A stretch of 58,552 nt of DNA from Dawidia soli (GTDB lineage: Bacteria; Bacteroidota; Bacteroidia; Cytophagales; Cyclobacteriaceae): NCBI RefSeq assembly GCF_018598185.1, contig NZ_JAHESC010000046.1, positions 1 through 58,552 on the forward strand. Direction: 5' to 3'. This document shows, in pieces, positions 1 to 7,376 of this stretch. A model generated the notes under the pieces. It had not been told where the DNA came from and searched no databases. It worked only from the letters and a program-made list of their open reading frames with translations. Both the position numbers and the translations under genes were made by a program. Position 1 is the first letter of the stretch. Each line of letters starts with the position of its first letter.

Positions 1-227
1 AACCCCCCCTAGCGGTCGTGCAGGTTGGTTTTTTTATTCCACCCATATTTTCCGGTCAACAGGCCCCCGCCGGGGGCGGGGGGGAAGACTCGCGCCAGGT
101 GCTGATGTGTGTAGGGGCTACGCCCTACTACCCGTTCAGTTTTTTTTTACCAGCGCAAAAAGAGGTGTGGCATAAAAAATTATTAGTGCAGTGCTGGATT
201 TTTATGGCAGGATCTTGCGCCAGATGC
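1..227. other. Contig end, no gene; G/C runs and a hairpin
   Basis: No coding frame here resembles a protein. Positions about 61-84 are a run of G and C of the kind seen at low-quality contig ends. A small hairpin (GTAGGG ... CCCTAC, about 112-129) is followed by a T run at about 141-149, so it could act as a terminator for a gene cut off at the left, but nothing upstream remains to support that. Confidence 0.5.
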
Positions 228-665
228 TTAGTTCAGTTTTTCGCGTACTTCTACGGTGCCGCCGTAGGCCAGGAGGGGAACTACTTTGGCGAGGGTGGCG
301 GCTTCTTCGAGCGACGCGGCGCGGATGTTGATGGTGCTCACAATGCGCAGGCCCTCGCTGGAGACGGAGCCGGGGTGAGCTGTGCCTTCGCGGCCGCTTA
401 CGACGACGCCTTCCTGCACGATCTGGTTGCTGGTGACGAAGATGTTGCGGGCGGTCCAGTCGTCGACAACGATTTTCCATTTGGCGCGAACGTCGGTCAG
501 GTCTTCGGGGGCGAGGGGTGCGGGGTTGATCCGCATGATCAATACATACTCTTTCATCGTGTTATTTTGTTTTGTTGTGGAGGGGGAGGTCTTTTGAGCC
601 AGGAGGGAGAAATGCGCAAGGCATAACACTCCCCACAGCGAGGCTGCCCGGATGATGGTTTTCAT
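228..665 (-). CDS. YCII-related domain protein with signal peptide
   Basis: 145 residues. The first 23 or so form a signal peptide (positive start, hydrophobic stretch to about L22-A23). The rest resembles the YCII-like ferredoxin fold: a 'KEYVLIMR' first strand, a central 'VVDDWTARNIFVTS' segment and a C-terminal 'GTVEVREKLN' strand common in YCII/DGPF-type small enzymes. An internal Met at codon 37 (genome 557) would give a cytoplasmic version, so the export signal depends on start choice; the upstream start is kept because the signal peptide is convincing. It lies downstream of an AraC gene on the same strand. YCII proteins are thought to be small enzymes or accessory subunits; no substrate can be inferred. 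Confidence 0.65.
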   Translation of the reverse strand: MKTIIRAASLWGVLCLAHFSLLAQKTSPSTTKQNNTMKEYVLIMRINPAPLAPEDLTDVRAKWKIVVDDWTARNIFVTSNQIVQEGVVVSGREGTAHPGSVSSEGLRIVSTINIRAASLEEAATLAKVVPLLAYGGTVEVREKLN

Positions 666-692
666 ATAGCAATCGTTTTATTTTATGACTGC

Positions 693-715
693 AAAACTAC
701 CGTCGGGGTGACGGC
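693..715 (-). terminator. Possible weak terminator after the AraC gene
   Basis: Inverted repeat CCGTC (700-704) / GACGG (710-714) with TTTT on the minus strand just after it. It lies 30 bases past the AraC stop codon. Short stem, so weak. Confidence 0.3.
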
Positions 716-743
716 AGCCATTGTAAAAATTCAGTGATCTTCG

Positions 744-1517
744 TTACCAGGATCTTTTGGTTGCGAAGAATAGGCCGGGGGTCTGCCCGGTAAAGGCGGT
801 AAAGTCTTTGATGAAATGGGCCTGGTCAAAATACCCGGCGCGGTAGGCGGCATCGGTCAGGCTATCCTGCCCGGTGTGCGTATCGATCACGTGGCGCAAC
901 CGGACGACAATGGAAAATTGCTTTGGCGATGTTCCTACCAACCGCCGAAAGCGTTTCTCAAAAGCATCGCGGCTGAGCGGCAGGTCTTTCAGAATTTCGC
1001 CGATGCGTGCGGTGCCCTGGGCGGCATGGATCTGTCGCAGGGCCTCGCGGACAATGCGGTCCTGTTCGGGCTCGTGCAATAACGAAAGTAGAAATTGCTC
1101 GGTATGCGCGATGCGCTGTGCATGTGATGCCGCGGCACATAATCGGTCTTCCAACGCGGCGACTGCATCGCGAGGGAGGAGCTCGCTTAGCGCTACGCTT
1201 TGATCGGATAGCACATGCAAGGGCTGCCGGAGGAAAGCCGCGGCGCCGCCGTCGTGAAATTGTACCAGCAACATGGCCGTCTGCTGTGCATAGTGCACCA
1301 TGCGCGCTGCGTGGCGTAAGCCTGTCAGCGCGGCTGCCGGCATATTTTCACGCTGTGTGCGATCGGTGAAGGCGGTGCTGCCTTGAAAGCGCAGGGCCAT
1401 GACGAGCGCCGTGTCGGGCAGGATGCGATTGTCCATGCCGTGTTCGCTGGCGATGATCAGGTATGCCTTTACGAAGGGTTTCAGACGGTCGGTTGGGGCG
1501 AAACGCTCGATGTTCAC
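744..1517 (-). CDS. AraC family transcriptional regulator (DUF6597-type N-terminus)
   Basis: 257 residues, GTG start. The N-terminal half ('NIERFAPTDRLKPFVKAYLI', then 'LPDTALVMALRFQG') matches the DUF6597-like ligand domain that precedes HTH_18 in many Bacteroidota regulators. The C-terminal about 100 residues form the double helix-turn-helix of AraC proteins, ending in the usual 'GYFDQAHFIKDFTAFTGQTP' signature (F-x-D-x-SHF type, here QAHFIKDF). A DNA-binding activator or repressor acting in the cytoplasm; the ligand and targets are unknown. A TAnnTTGC box lies only 5 bases upstream of the start, suggesting an almost leaderless transcript. Confidence 0.85.
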   Translation of the reverse strand: MNIERFAPTDRLKPFVKAYLIIASEHGMDNRILPDTALVMALRFQGSTAFTDRTQRENMPAAALTGLRHAARMVHYAQQTAMLLVQFHDGGAAAFLRQPLHVLSDQSVALSELLPRDAVAALEDRLCAAASHAQRIAHTEQFLLSLLHEPEQDRIVREALRQIHAAQGTARIGEILKDLPLSRDAFEKRFRRLVGTSPKQFSIVVRLRHVIDTHTGQDSLTDAAYRAGYFDQAHFIKDFTAFTGQTPGLFFATKRSW

Positions 1518-1521
1518 ACCA

Positions 1522-1529
1522 GCAATATA
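1522..1529 (-). promoter_or_regulatory. Candidate -7 box (TATATTGC) abutting the AraC start
   Basis: On the minus strand TATATTGC resembles the Bacteroidota -7 element TAnnTTTG with one T missing. It sits a few bases upstream of the GTG start, like the boxes at 3406-3413 and 53340-53347. No clear -33 TTG was assigned. Confidence 0.3.
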
Positions 1530-1572
1530 CGGAAATGTGCGGGGACGGGTTTAGTGCCTCAATCCAGGCGAA

Positions 1573-1625
1573 GGCGGTCGGGAGACCGCGACCATACGGG
1601 GCACCGGTCTCCGCCCGAGACGGGC
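1573..1625. repeat. Pair of perfect hairpins, REP-like intergenic element
   Basis: Two compact palindromes lie in the gap between the AraC gene and the DUF3817 gene: GCGGTC-GGGA-GACCGC (1574-1589) and GCCCG-AGA-CGGGC (1613-1625), with further GGTC/GACC complementarity between them. The composition is more G/C-rich than the flanks and no coding frame is evident. The form suggests a dispersed REP-like element, which needs other copies in the genome to prove. Confidence 0.45.
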
Positions 1626-1653
1626 TAAAGACCGGCGCCAGAGGCGCGGCGCG

Positions 1654-1956
1654 CTACATCTTCGATAAGATTTTCCGATCGATATAGAATGTGCCGAATG
1701 GCACCAGACATGCGATCAGCACTTTCCATGTCGTTGTCGAAAACTTCCACTGATAGTCGATCCCGACACTCAATGTATTGATCACAAACAGCAAGAAGAG
1801 CAATCCGTGTACCGGACCCATGATCCTGACAAGCATCGGTTCATGCAACACGTGTTTTAACGGTACGGCAACGCCGATGAGCACCAGCAGCGAAATACCT
1901 TCCAGGATTCCGATCAGGCGCAGGCGGCCGAGCTTGGTGGTTAATAATAAAAACAT
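1654..1956 (-). CDS. DUF3817 family small membrane protein
   Basis: 100 residues with three hydrophobic segments (about 8-30, 40-62, 77-93). The 'GRLRLIGILEGISLLVLIGV' start, the 'PMLVRIMGPVHGLLFLLFV' middle and the short charged tail match the DUF3817 family of inner-membrane proteins often described as integral membrane protein with no known activity. It follows the 165-codon membrane protein frame by 9 bases, so the two are probably cotranscribed from the AraC gene upstream. Function unknown. Confidence 0.75.
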   Translation of the reverse strand: MFLLLTTKLGRLRLIGILEGISLLVLIGVAVPLKHVLHEPMLVRIMGPVHGLLFLLFVINTLSVGIDYQWKFSTTTWKVLIACLVPFGTFYIDRKILSKM

Positions 1957-1965
1957 AGATGCAGA

Positions 1966-2430
1966 TTAGAAGTTGCGTATATAGGGGCGGTTGGCGAACG
2001 GCGAGAAAGGCCAGGGGATAGCGATCAGGATGACTGTCAGCCCGAGCAGGAACCAGATCGCCATGGTCTTGAATTTGGCGCGGTCCATTGGCCGTCGTTT
2101 GGCGAGGGCTGATCCGACGGTGATCAGTACGACGGCTACCGTCATGAGGAGGATGTGGATCCATCCGAAGAACCGGAACTCGTACGGCAGGCCGGCTTCC
2201 CGTGCGTGATCCCGAAAGTGCTGGATGACCGGGCTGTTGAAGTATAGCGTATAGCCGATCATCAGTTGGATGTGGGCGATGGTGGCCGTGCTGTGGCGTA
2301 AGGCATTGTCCCAGGCTTCGAACGGTATACCGGTGCGCCAGCCGCGCAGTCCGCGGTAGATGGCATAGAGCAGGCTGGCCAATACAAACCAGCGCATGAG
2401 CGAGTGTAGCAAAAGAAGCGTTGTGTACAT
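1966..2430 (-). CDS. Four-helix membrane protein, cytochrome b-like, unknown
   Basis: 154 residues from the ATG at 2430 ('MYTTLLLLHSLMRWFVLASL'); a start 33 bases further upstream is open but adds a non-hydrophobic leader. About four membrane helices. Histidines occur at or near helix ends (LLLHSLMRW, LRHSTATIAHIQ, GWIHILLM), which is why such Bacteroidota proteins are sometimes labelled cytochrome b-like; haem binding is only a guess. Placed between an AraC gene and DUF3817 on the same strand with short gaps, so it is likely part of that transcript. Confidence 0.7.
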   Translation of the reverse strand: MYTTLLLLHSLMRWFVLASLLYAIYRGLRGWRTGIPFEAWDNALRHSTATIAHIQLMIGYTLYFNSPVIQHFRDHAREAGLPYEFRFFGWIHILLMTVAVVLITVGSALAKRRPMDRAKFKTMAIWFLLGLTVILIAIPWPFSPFANRPYIRNF

Positions 2431-2486
2431 CGTGGCGCAAAGCTGCGGAGCGAAGCTGCGCACGGCTAGGACAGATACCGGAAACG

Positions 2487-3401
2487 TCAGGACTTTTCAA
2501 TCATCTTGCGAAACGCCGTGGGCGTGGTACCGGTGTGCTTGCGGAACAGGCGGGCAAAATAAGAGGGGTCGTCCAGGCCCACCGCCAGCGCGACTCCGGC
2601 CACCGTCAACGTGCTTTGACTCAGCAGTACTTTGGCTTCCAGGACGATAGCTTCGTCGATCCACCGGGTGGGTGACTTTTCTGTGGCCGCCTTGACGGAC
2701 TTGTTGAGGTGATTGGGGGAGACGTGCAGCGCGGCGGCATAGTCTGACACGCGGTGCATTGTACAGACGTTGGTAAAGAGCAGCGCACGGAACTTGTTGG
2801 CCAGCGTTACGGCCGCTGTTTGGGCGTGGGTAGCGACGGGGGTATAGATGCGGTTGACTTCGCACAGCAACGTGATGAGGTACGGTTGCAGGATGTTGAG
2901 GTGTTGCAGTCCGTGGTCGGTGTATTCCTGGTGCAGCCGTTTGAAGAGGTGGAGTACAAAACGTGCGGTTTGATTGTCGGGTGTCAGGCGCGGGTTGCCC
3001 CACACCTGCAGGAACTCGAACTCCTTCAATAACTCGCTTTTTCCATATTTGCCTACCAGCATGTCGTTGTGAAAGCAGCAGATATAGCCTTTGTTTACAT
3101 CTTTCTCGCCAAAGGAAAACACCTGTCCGGCGGGCACTACGAGCATTTCGTGGCGACGGATAGTATATCGTTCGCTGCCGATCTTCATGGTGGCCTGGCC
3201 TTCCGTCAGGAACAGGCAGGTATGAATGGTGGCACGTGTAGCCGGCACGGGGCGCGTCACGTGCCGGTACATTTCTTCCACCCGCACGATCAGGAATTTA
3301 TTGAAGTCGCCCTTGAGCAGTGCCTGCAATGCCGGCGACGGCATGAAGCGCGCGGTGAAGGCGGAGGGGTTGTACAGCTGGATGTTGTCCCGGAGGGCCA
3401 T
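2487..3401 (-). CDS. AraC family transcriptional regulator (cupin plus double HTH)
   Basis: 304 residues. The N-terminal half reads as an AraC_binding cupin ('HTCLFLTEGQATMKIGSERY', then 'MLVVPAGQVFSF'), the C-terminal 100 residues as HTH_18 with 'VSDYAAALHVSPNHLNKSVK' for the first HTH and 'DPSYFARLFRKHTGTTPTAF' for the second. A cytoplasmic regulator that senses a small ligand through the cupin. The two membrane-protein genes at 1966-2430 and 1654-1956 follow directly on the same strand and are its most likely cotranscribed partners. Ligand unknown. Confidence 0.88.
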   Translation of the reverse strand: MALRDNIQLYNPSAFTARFMPSPALQALLKGDFNKFLIVRVEEMYRHVTRPVPATRATIHTCLFLTEGQATMKIGSERYTIRRHEMLVVPAGQVFSFGEKDVNKGYICCFHNDMLVGKYGKSELLKEFEFLQVWGNPRLTPDNQTARFVLHLFKRLHQEYTDHGLQHLNILQPYLITLLCEVNRIYTPVATHAQTAAVTLANKFRALLFTNVCTMHRVSDYAAALHVSPNHLNKSVKAATEKSPTRWIDEAIVLEAKVLLSQSTLTVAGVALAVGLDDPSYFARLFRKHTGTTPTAFRKMIEKS

Positions 3402-3405
3402 GCGT

Positions 3406-3413
3406 GCAAGATA
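3406..3413 (-). promoter_or_regulatory. Candidate -7 box (TATCTTGC) abutting the AraC start
   Basis: Minus-strand TATCTTGC, a one-T-short form of TAnnTTTG, ends 4 bases before the ATG. If used, transcription would begin at or inside the start codon. Confidence 0.3.
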
Positions 3414-3442
3414 CGGAATGGCCTTTGTGCATGTACGTTTTT

Positions 3443-6034
3443 TTATTCGCGCTTCAGGGCCTGCGCCGGGTTGAGCCGTGCGGCACGGAGCGCCTGGGCA
3501 CCGACGGTAATCCAGGTAATGGCCAGGGCAATGACGCCTGCGAGGAGGAAGTACGCCGCGCTCAGGTCGATCCGGAATGCGAAGGTCTTGAGCCAGGAGC
3601 TTGTCAGGAAGTAGCTTAATGGCAATGCCAGCGCGATGGACAGCAAGACCATTTTGGTAAAGTCACGCGACAGCAACAGTACGATGCGCAGCTCGCCCGA
3701 GCCGAGCACCTTGCGGATGCCGATCTCTTTTTCGCGGCGCTCTAATGTAAATGCTGTCAGACCGAACAGGCCCAGGCAGGAGATCAGGATCGCCAGACCT
3801 GCAAAGTAACGTGAGAGGACTGCCACCCGCTGCTCGGCGCGGTATTGGGATTGGTAGTCGTCGTCGAGAAAACGGAAGTCGAAAATAAAACCCGGGTTAT
3901 AGGTTTCGTAAAGTTTTTCGAGTCGCCGGATCGTTGCCTGCTCCTGGCCGGGCTCGATCTTCACCATGATGCGCCCGGTGTTTTCCGGGTTTATCCGGAA
4001 GAATAGCGGCCGCACATTTTCGTGGAGTGATTCGAAGTGGAAGTTTTTGGCCACGCCGACGATCTCCATGTCTTCGCCCCAGAGCTTGATCACTTTGCCA
4101 ATCGGGTCTTTTAACCCCATGAAAGCGATAGCGGCTTCGTTAAATATGATGTGGGCGGTATCCGAAGGGAACTCGCGTGCGAAGGATCGCCCGTCGACGA
4201 TCTGGATCCCCAGGGTCTCCAGCATGTCGTAGCTGACGGCTACGTTTTCAAATTCGGTCCGGTCGTTGGGGTCTTTACCTTCCCATACTACGCCCGATGT
4301 TCCGGAATTATGCCCGGTCAGGCTATGGGCAATAGACGAAGCATTGTGTACGCCGGGGACGTCGCGTACGGCGGCCAGGAAGGATTCAAGATCCGTGGTC
4401 TCGGCGGCGTTGCCTTCGCGTTCAAAAACGATCATGTTATCTTTGGTATAGCCGAGGCTCCGTGATTGAATATATTCCGTTTGCCGGTAGACCACGATCA
4501 CGGCGACAATAAAGACAACCGAACACGTAAATTGGAAAACTACCAGCCCTTGCCGCACCCACAGCTCGCCCAGGGCGCTGGTGAGCTTGCCTTTGAGGAT
4601 TGCGGCCGGATTAAAGCCCGACAAATACAAGGCCGGGTAGCTGCCCGCCAGGAGGCCGGTAAAGATCACAACACCGAACACCCGTTCAGCGAAGGCAAGC
4701 GTGACCGGCAGCGTCAGCTGCTTTTCTGTGAGAATATTAAAATATGGGAGCAACACGATGACCAGCCCCAGGGCGATGACCATCGAGATCAGGCTGAGCA
4801 GCATAGACTCACCCAGGTGCTGCCACACCAATGTATTTCTTTTGGCGCCAATGGCCTTTTTGATACCGATCTCTTTCAGACGGCGGCTCGCACGGGCGGT
4901 AGACAGGTTCATGAAATTGATGCAGGCAATGATCAGTATAAATGTTGCGATGACGGAAAAGAGCTTGACATAGGTAATGCGTCCACCAGATTCGACGCCG
5001 TTCTCAAATTGGCCATGCAGGTATTTGTCGGTGTATAATTTTAAGAACATCGTGCGATGTGTAACCTCACCGTTGGTCTTTTGTTTTACGAACCCGGCGA
5101 TCTTAGCGTTAAGGGCGTTGACATCGGTACCTTCTTTTAACATGACGTAGGTAGCGGCGCCGGTGCTAAACCAGGTTGATACCCAGTCGGGATGGTCCGC
5201 CCGGAATTCTTCGAACGATCGTATGAAGTCGGCTTTTTCGGTAGCCTGGTAGGGCAGGTCCCGGAATATTCCCGAGACGGTATATTGTCGGGCGTGGTCC
5301 ATCTCCACGATCTTTCCCAGCACGGTTTCGTCGGCACGGTTAAACAACTTTCGCGCCAGCGACTCGGACACTACCATGTTGTTTTTTTCTTTGAGCAGCT
5401 CGTTCCTGCGGCCGTGCAACAGGGTAAAGGTAAAAACATTAAAGTAATCTTTGCCGGCGTATCGGCCGGTCGCTTTCAGGGGGTGCTCATCTACCGACAG
5501 CGTATGGACATCGTTGCGCGTGGTCGTCACGGCGTACTCCACCTCGGGCATGTCGGCGGCGAGAGCGTCTGCGGTGGGACCGGAGGAAGTTTCGGAGGTC
5601 CAGATACGGTCGGCCTGTATACGGTTTTCGAGCACTTTATAAATACGTGCTTTGTTTTCGTGAAACTGGTCTACCTGCAGCTCATCGTTTACCCAGAGAT
5701 AGATCAGCAGGACACAGGCGAGTCCTGTCGAGAGACCGGTGAGGTTGATGAGGAACGAGCTTTTGTGCCGGGCGAAGCTACGGAGTGTGATCAGGAGGTT
5801 GTGTCGCAGGATAGACATGACGTTGGTTGGGTAAAGTGATCGGAAAGTTTTCATAAACCGGGGTCGGAAATACCGCAATACACTCCACGTAAACACCCGC
5901 CGCGCGCGGCGGAGCGAGACGACGGACTGTTTCTCGAATACTTCGACCAGGTCGCCCTCGATCTCCTCTAAATAATCTTCGCGGCAAAACCAGCGTAGAA
6001 ATTTCAGGGGTCGTTGTGGCGGGTAGCGCTTCAT
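3443..6034 (-). CDS. MacB/FtsX-type ABC transporter permease with N-terminal prefix domain
   Basis: 863 residues. Residues 1-72 are a 'permease prefix' segment ('RWFCREDYLEEIEGDLVEVF') found on Bacteroidota and Acidobacteria permeases. From M73 it follows the MacB layout: first membrane helix, a long periplasmic MacB_PCD domain, an FtsX helix bundle at about 340-480, a second periplasmic domain, and a C-terminal FtsX bundle with the signature 'ERREKEIGIRKVLG'. Such permeases act in the inner membrane with an ATPase on export or mechanotransmission. No ATPase gene is adjacent, so the partner must be elsewhere. It overlaps the PadR gene by one base (TGATG), so the pair is translationally coupled and probably controlled by that repressor. 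Confidence 0.9.
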   Translation of the reverse strand: MKRYPPQRPLKFLRWFCREDYLEEIEGDLVEVFEKQSVVSLRRARRVFTWSVLRYFRPRFMKTFRSLYPTNVMSILRHNLLITLRSFARHKSSFLINLTGLSTGLACVLLIYLWVNDELQVDQFHENKARIYKVLENRIQADRIWTSETSSGPTADALAADMPEVEYAVTTTRNDVHTLSVDEHPLKATGRYAGKDYFNVFTFTLLHGRRNELLKEKNNMVVSESLARKLFNRADETVLGKIVEMDHARQYTVSGIFRDLPYQATEKADFIRSFEEFRADHPDWVSTWFSTGAATYVMLKEGTDVNALNAKIAGFVKQKTNGEVTHRTMFLKLYTDKYLHGQFENGVESGGRITYVKLFSVIATFILIIACINFMNLSTARASRRLKEIGIKKAIGAKRNTLVWQHLGESMLLSLISMVIALGLVIVLLPYFNILTEKQLTLPVTLAFAERVFGVVIFTGLLAGSYPALYLSGFNPAAILKGKLTSALGELWVRQGLVVFQFTCSVVFIVAVIVVYRQTEYIQSRSLGYTKDNMIVFEREGNAAETTDLESFLAAVRDVPGVHNASSIAHSLTGHNSGTSGVVWEGKDPNDRTEFENVAVSYDMLETLGIQIVDGRSFAREFPSDTAHIIFNEAAIAFMGLKDPIGKVIKLWGEDMEIVGVAKNFHFESLHENVRPLFFRINPENTGRIMVKIEPGQEQATIRRLEKLYETYNPGFIFDFRFLDDDYQSQYRAEQRVAVLSRYFAGLAILISCLGLFGLTAFTLERREKEIGIRKVLGSGELRIVLLLSRDFTKMVLLSIALALPLSYFLTSSWLKTFAFRIDLSAAYFLLAGVIALAITWITVGAQALRAARLNPAQALKRE

Positions 6035-6360
6035 CAGCCAAAGGATATTTTCGGAATCTGTTGATAGATGGCCGTGCGCAGCGCGTACTGATCATCCAGC
6101 ATTCGTTTGCCCAGCGCGGTGATCACGTAAAACTTTTTGCGCCGGCCGCCGCGGTCGTTGGTGATGCCGCCAAAACGCGACTTGACAAACCCCTTGTCTT
6201 CGAGTCGCTTCAAGGCCACGTGCACCGCGCTGATGTTGAGCTTCTTTCCAAGTTTCCCTTCCAGATTTTCGAGGATCGACACCCCGTACGCTTCGTCGTG
6301 AAGGGCCGCCACCATCAGCAATACCAATTCCTCAAATTCGCCGAGTGATTGATTACTCAT
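6034..6360 (-). CDS. PadR family transcriptional regulator
   Basis: 108 residues, a minimal PadR winged helix: 'LGEFEELVLLMVAALHDEAY' start, 'ISAVHVALKRLEDKGFVKSR' recognition region, then the wing 'GGRRKKFYVITALGKRML'. PadR proteins repress nearby genes, commonly membrane transporters, and are released by small hydrophobic compounds. Its stop codon overlaps the permease start, so it most likely represses its own operon. A TAnnTTTG promoter box and a 9-bp inverted repeat lie just upstream (6378-6421). Confidence 0.9.
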   Translation of the reverse strand: MSNQSLGEFEELVLLMVAALHDEAYGVSILENLEGKLGKKLNISAVHVALKRLEDKGFVKSRFGGITNDRGGRRKKFYVITALGKRMLDDQYALRTAIYQQIPKISFG

Positions 6361-6377
6361 ATTCCGGTCTTAATTAC

Positions 6378-6421
6378 CTTAACAAACGTAAAAATAATAC
6401 ATTAGTTTTAGTTTTGTTAAG
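6378..6421. promoter_or_regulatory. Inverted repeat over the PadR promoter, candidate operator
   Basis: CTTAACAAA (6378-6386) is repeated inverted as TTTGTTAAG (6413-6421), a perfect 9-bp palindrome with a 26-base spacer. The left arm overlaps the -7 box of the PadR-permease operon. The arrangement fits an autoregulatory operator, inferred from position only. Confidence 0.45.
6383..6390 (-). promoter_or_regulatory. -7 promoter box TACGTTTG for padR-permease operon
   Basis: Exact match to the Bacteroidota -7 consensus TAnnTTTG on the minus strand, 22 bases upstream of the PadR start codon. Confidence 0.5.
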
Positions 6422-6470
6422 TAAATGATGGATTTCGTTTAAAGGCGCTGAAACAGAATCGTTTACAAAT

Positions 6471-6493
6471 AAAAAAGGCCGCGGAGGCGGCCT
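6471..6493 (-). terminator. Rho-independent terminator after the SiaC-like gene
   Basis: Minus strand AGGCCGC ... GCGGCCT stem (6476-6493) followed by TTTTTT. It lies 27 bases past the stop codon of the gene at 6520-6885. Confidence 0.75.
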
Positions 6494-6519
6494 GTGAAGG
6501 GGAATGTTGTAAGTGTCTG

Positions 6520-6885
6520 CTATTGCAGGACCTTGAACTCAAAAGGGATCTCTACCTGCTCGGCGTATTCGTGGCCGGCTTCGTCCATCGACTCGTCGTC
6601 CTGGTGGTAGTGCCAGAACACTGTGATGTTTTTGATGTGTTTCAGCTCGTGCAGCAAATCGAGGATGAGCTTTGACGACGAGGTGTTAAAATATTCGAGT
6701 TTAAAATGAAACGCCGTGGCGGGGTTGGGCGCCTGGGCGTATTCGCGGATCCATTGCAAGACCGGTGCATAGAATTCAACCGAATCTTCGGGCAGGGAAC
6801 GGCCCACCAGTTCAAAAACGCCATCATTTTTGTTTAAGGTCACCTGGGGTGTATCCTGTGTCTCAGTCAGGTATAGTGTGTTCAT
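6520..6885 (-). CDS. SiaC family regulatory phosphoprotein (DUF1987)
   Basis: 121 residues, starting at 'MNTLYLTETQDTPQVTLNKN'. It matches the DUF1987/SiaC fold: a strand-rich start with 'FELVGRSLPEDSVEFYAPVL', then 'FKLEYFNTSSSKLILDLL'. In Pseudomonas SiaC the phosphorylated residue is Thr68; here Thr68 sits in the same 'YFNTSSS' motif. In that system SiaC activates the diguanylate cyclase SiaD and is switched by the SiaA phosphatase and SiaB kinase. No such partner is in this window, so the role here is inferred by family. A longer open frame upstream (to 7137) lacks protein-like composition, and the Met at 6885 is preferred. A terminator follows. Confidence 0.8.
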   Translation of the reverse strand: MNTLYLTETQDTPQVTLNKNDGVFELVGRSLPEDSVEFYAPVLQWIREYAQAPNPATAFHFKLEYFNTSSSKLILDLLHELKHIKNITVFWHYHQDDESMDEAGHEYAEQVEIPFEFKVLQ

Positions 6886-7376
6886 AATGCTGTACGGTAT
6901 GTCTCTCGTATATACTCCTCCCACTGAATCCCATCGCAATACTGCACTCTGGAAAAAGGACGAATCGTGATGGATAACGTCTTCGCCGGCCCTTCTGGTA
7001 TCTTCGGCGTCGTCTTTACATTCAGGGAGGAAATATGCAAAATGTTTCGACACCACGTGTGGTAATTTTCGGTGAAAAGTTTTACCTCCGGGTGTATCTG
7101 GCGGCACCTCGTACCTGTCCGATTTGCGGTGTGCCACTGACAGCTTTTTTAGACTCCGTATCTCAAAATCCGACCGTTAGCCATATCACTGCGAGGTCTT
7201 CTGGTAGTTTTGTACTATTCCCGACAAAAAAAAGTCATCAATTTGCCGTTTTTGATGGAATGAGTCCGGTATTTAGCGGGTCGCCGGGCTGCAAGAAAAA
7301 TAATGTCGGCTCTATTTTATATTTTTGACATCCGTAATATACACGTACACGCTATTCAGCTTTCCCAATACATTTT
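6886..7376. other. Gene-free gap between divergent genes
   Basis: About 490 bases between the SiaC-like gene (minus) and a lipoprotein gene (plus). The open frames here are short and not protein-like. The only site supported is a TATTTTTG -7 box at 7320-7327. Its size fits a shared regulatory region, but no operator repeat was seen. Confidence 0.5.
7320..7327 (+). promoter_or_regulatory. Candidate -7 box TATTTTTG for the 7377 lipoprotein gene
   Basis: Matches TAnnTTTG; lies 49 bases before the ATG, giving a leader of roughly 40 bases. The flank is T-rich, so chance is possible. Confidence 0.3.

Noticed and set aside
7035-7328. 97-codon plus-strand frame before the 7377 lipoprotein
   Set aside because: No signal, no domain, irregular composition, and it overlaps the promoter region.
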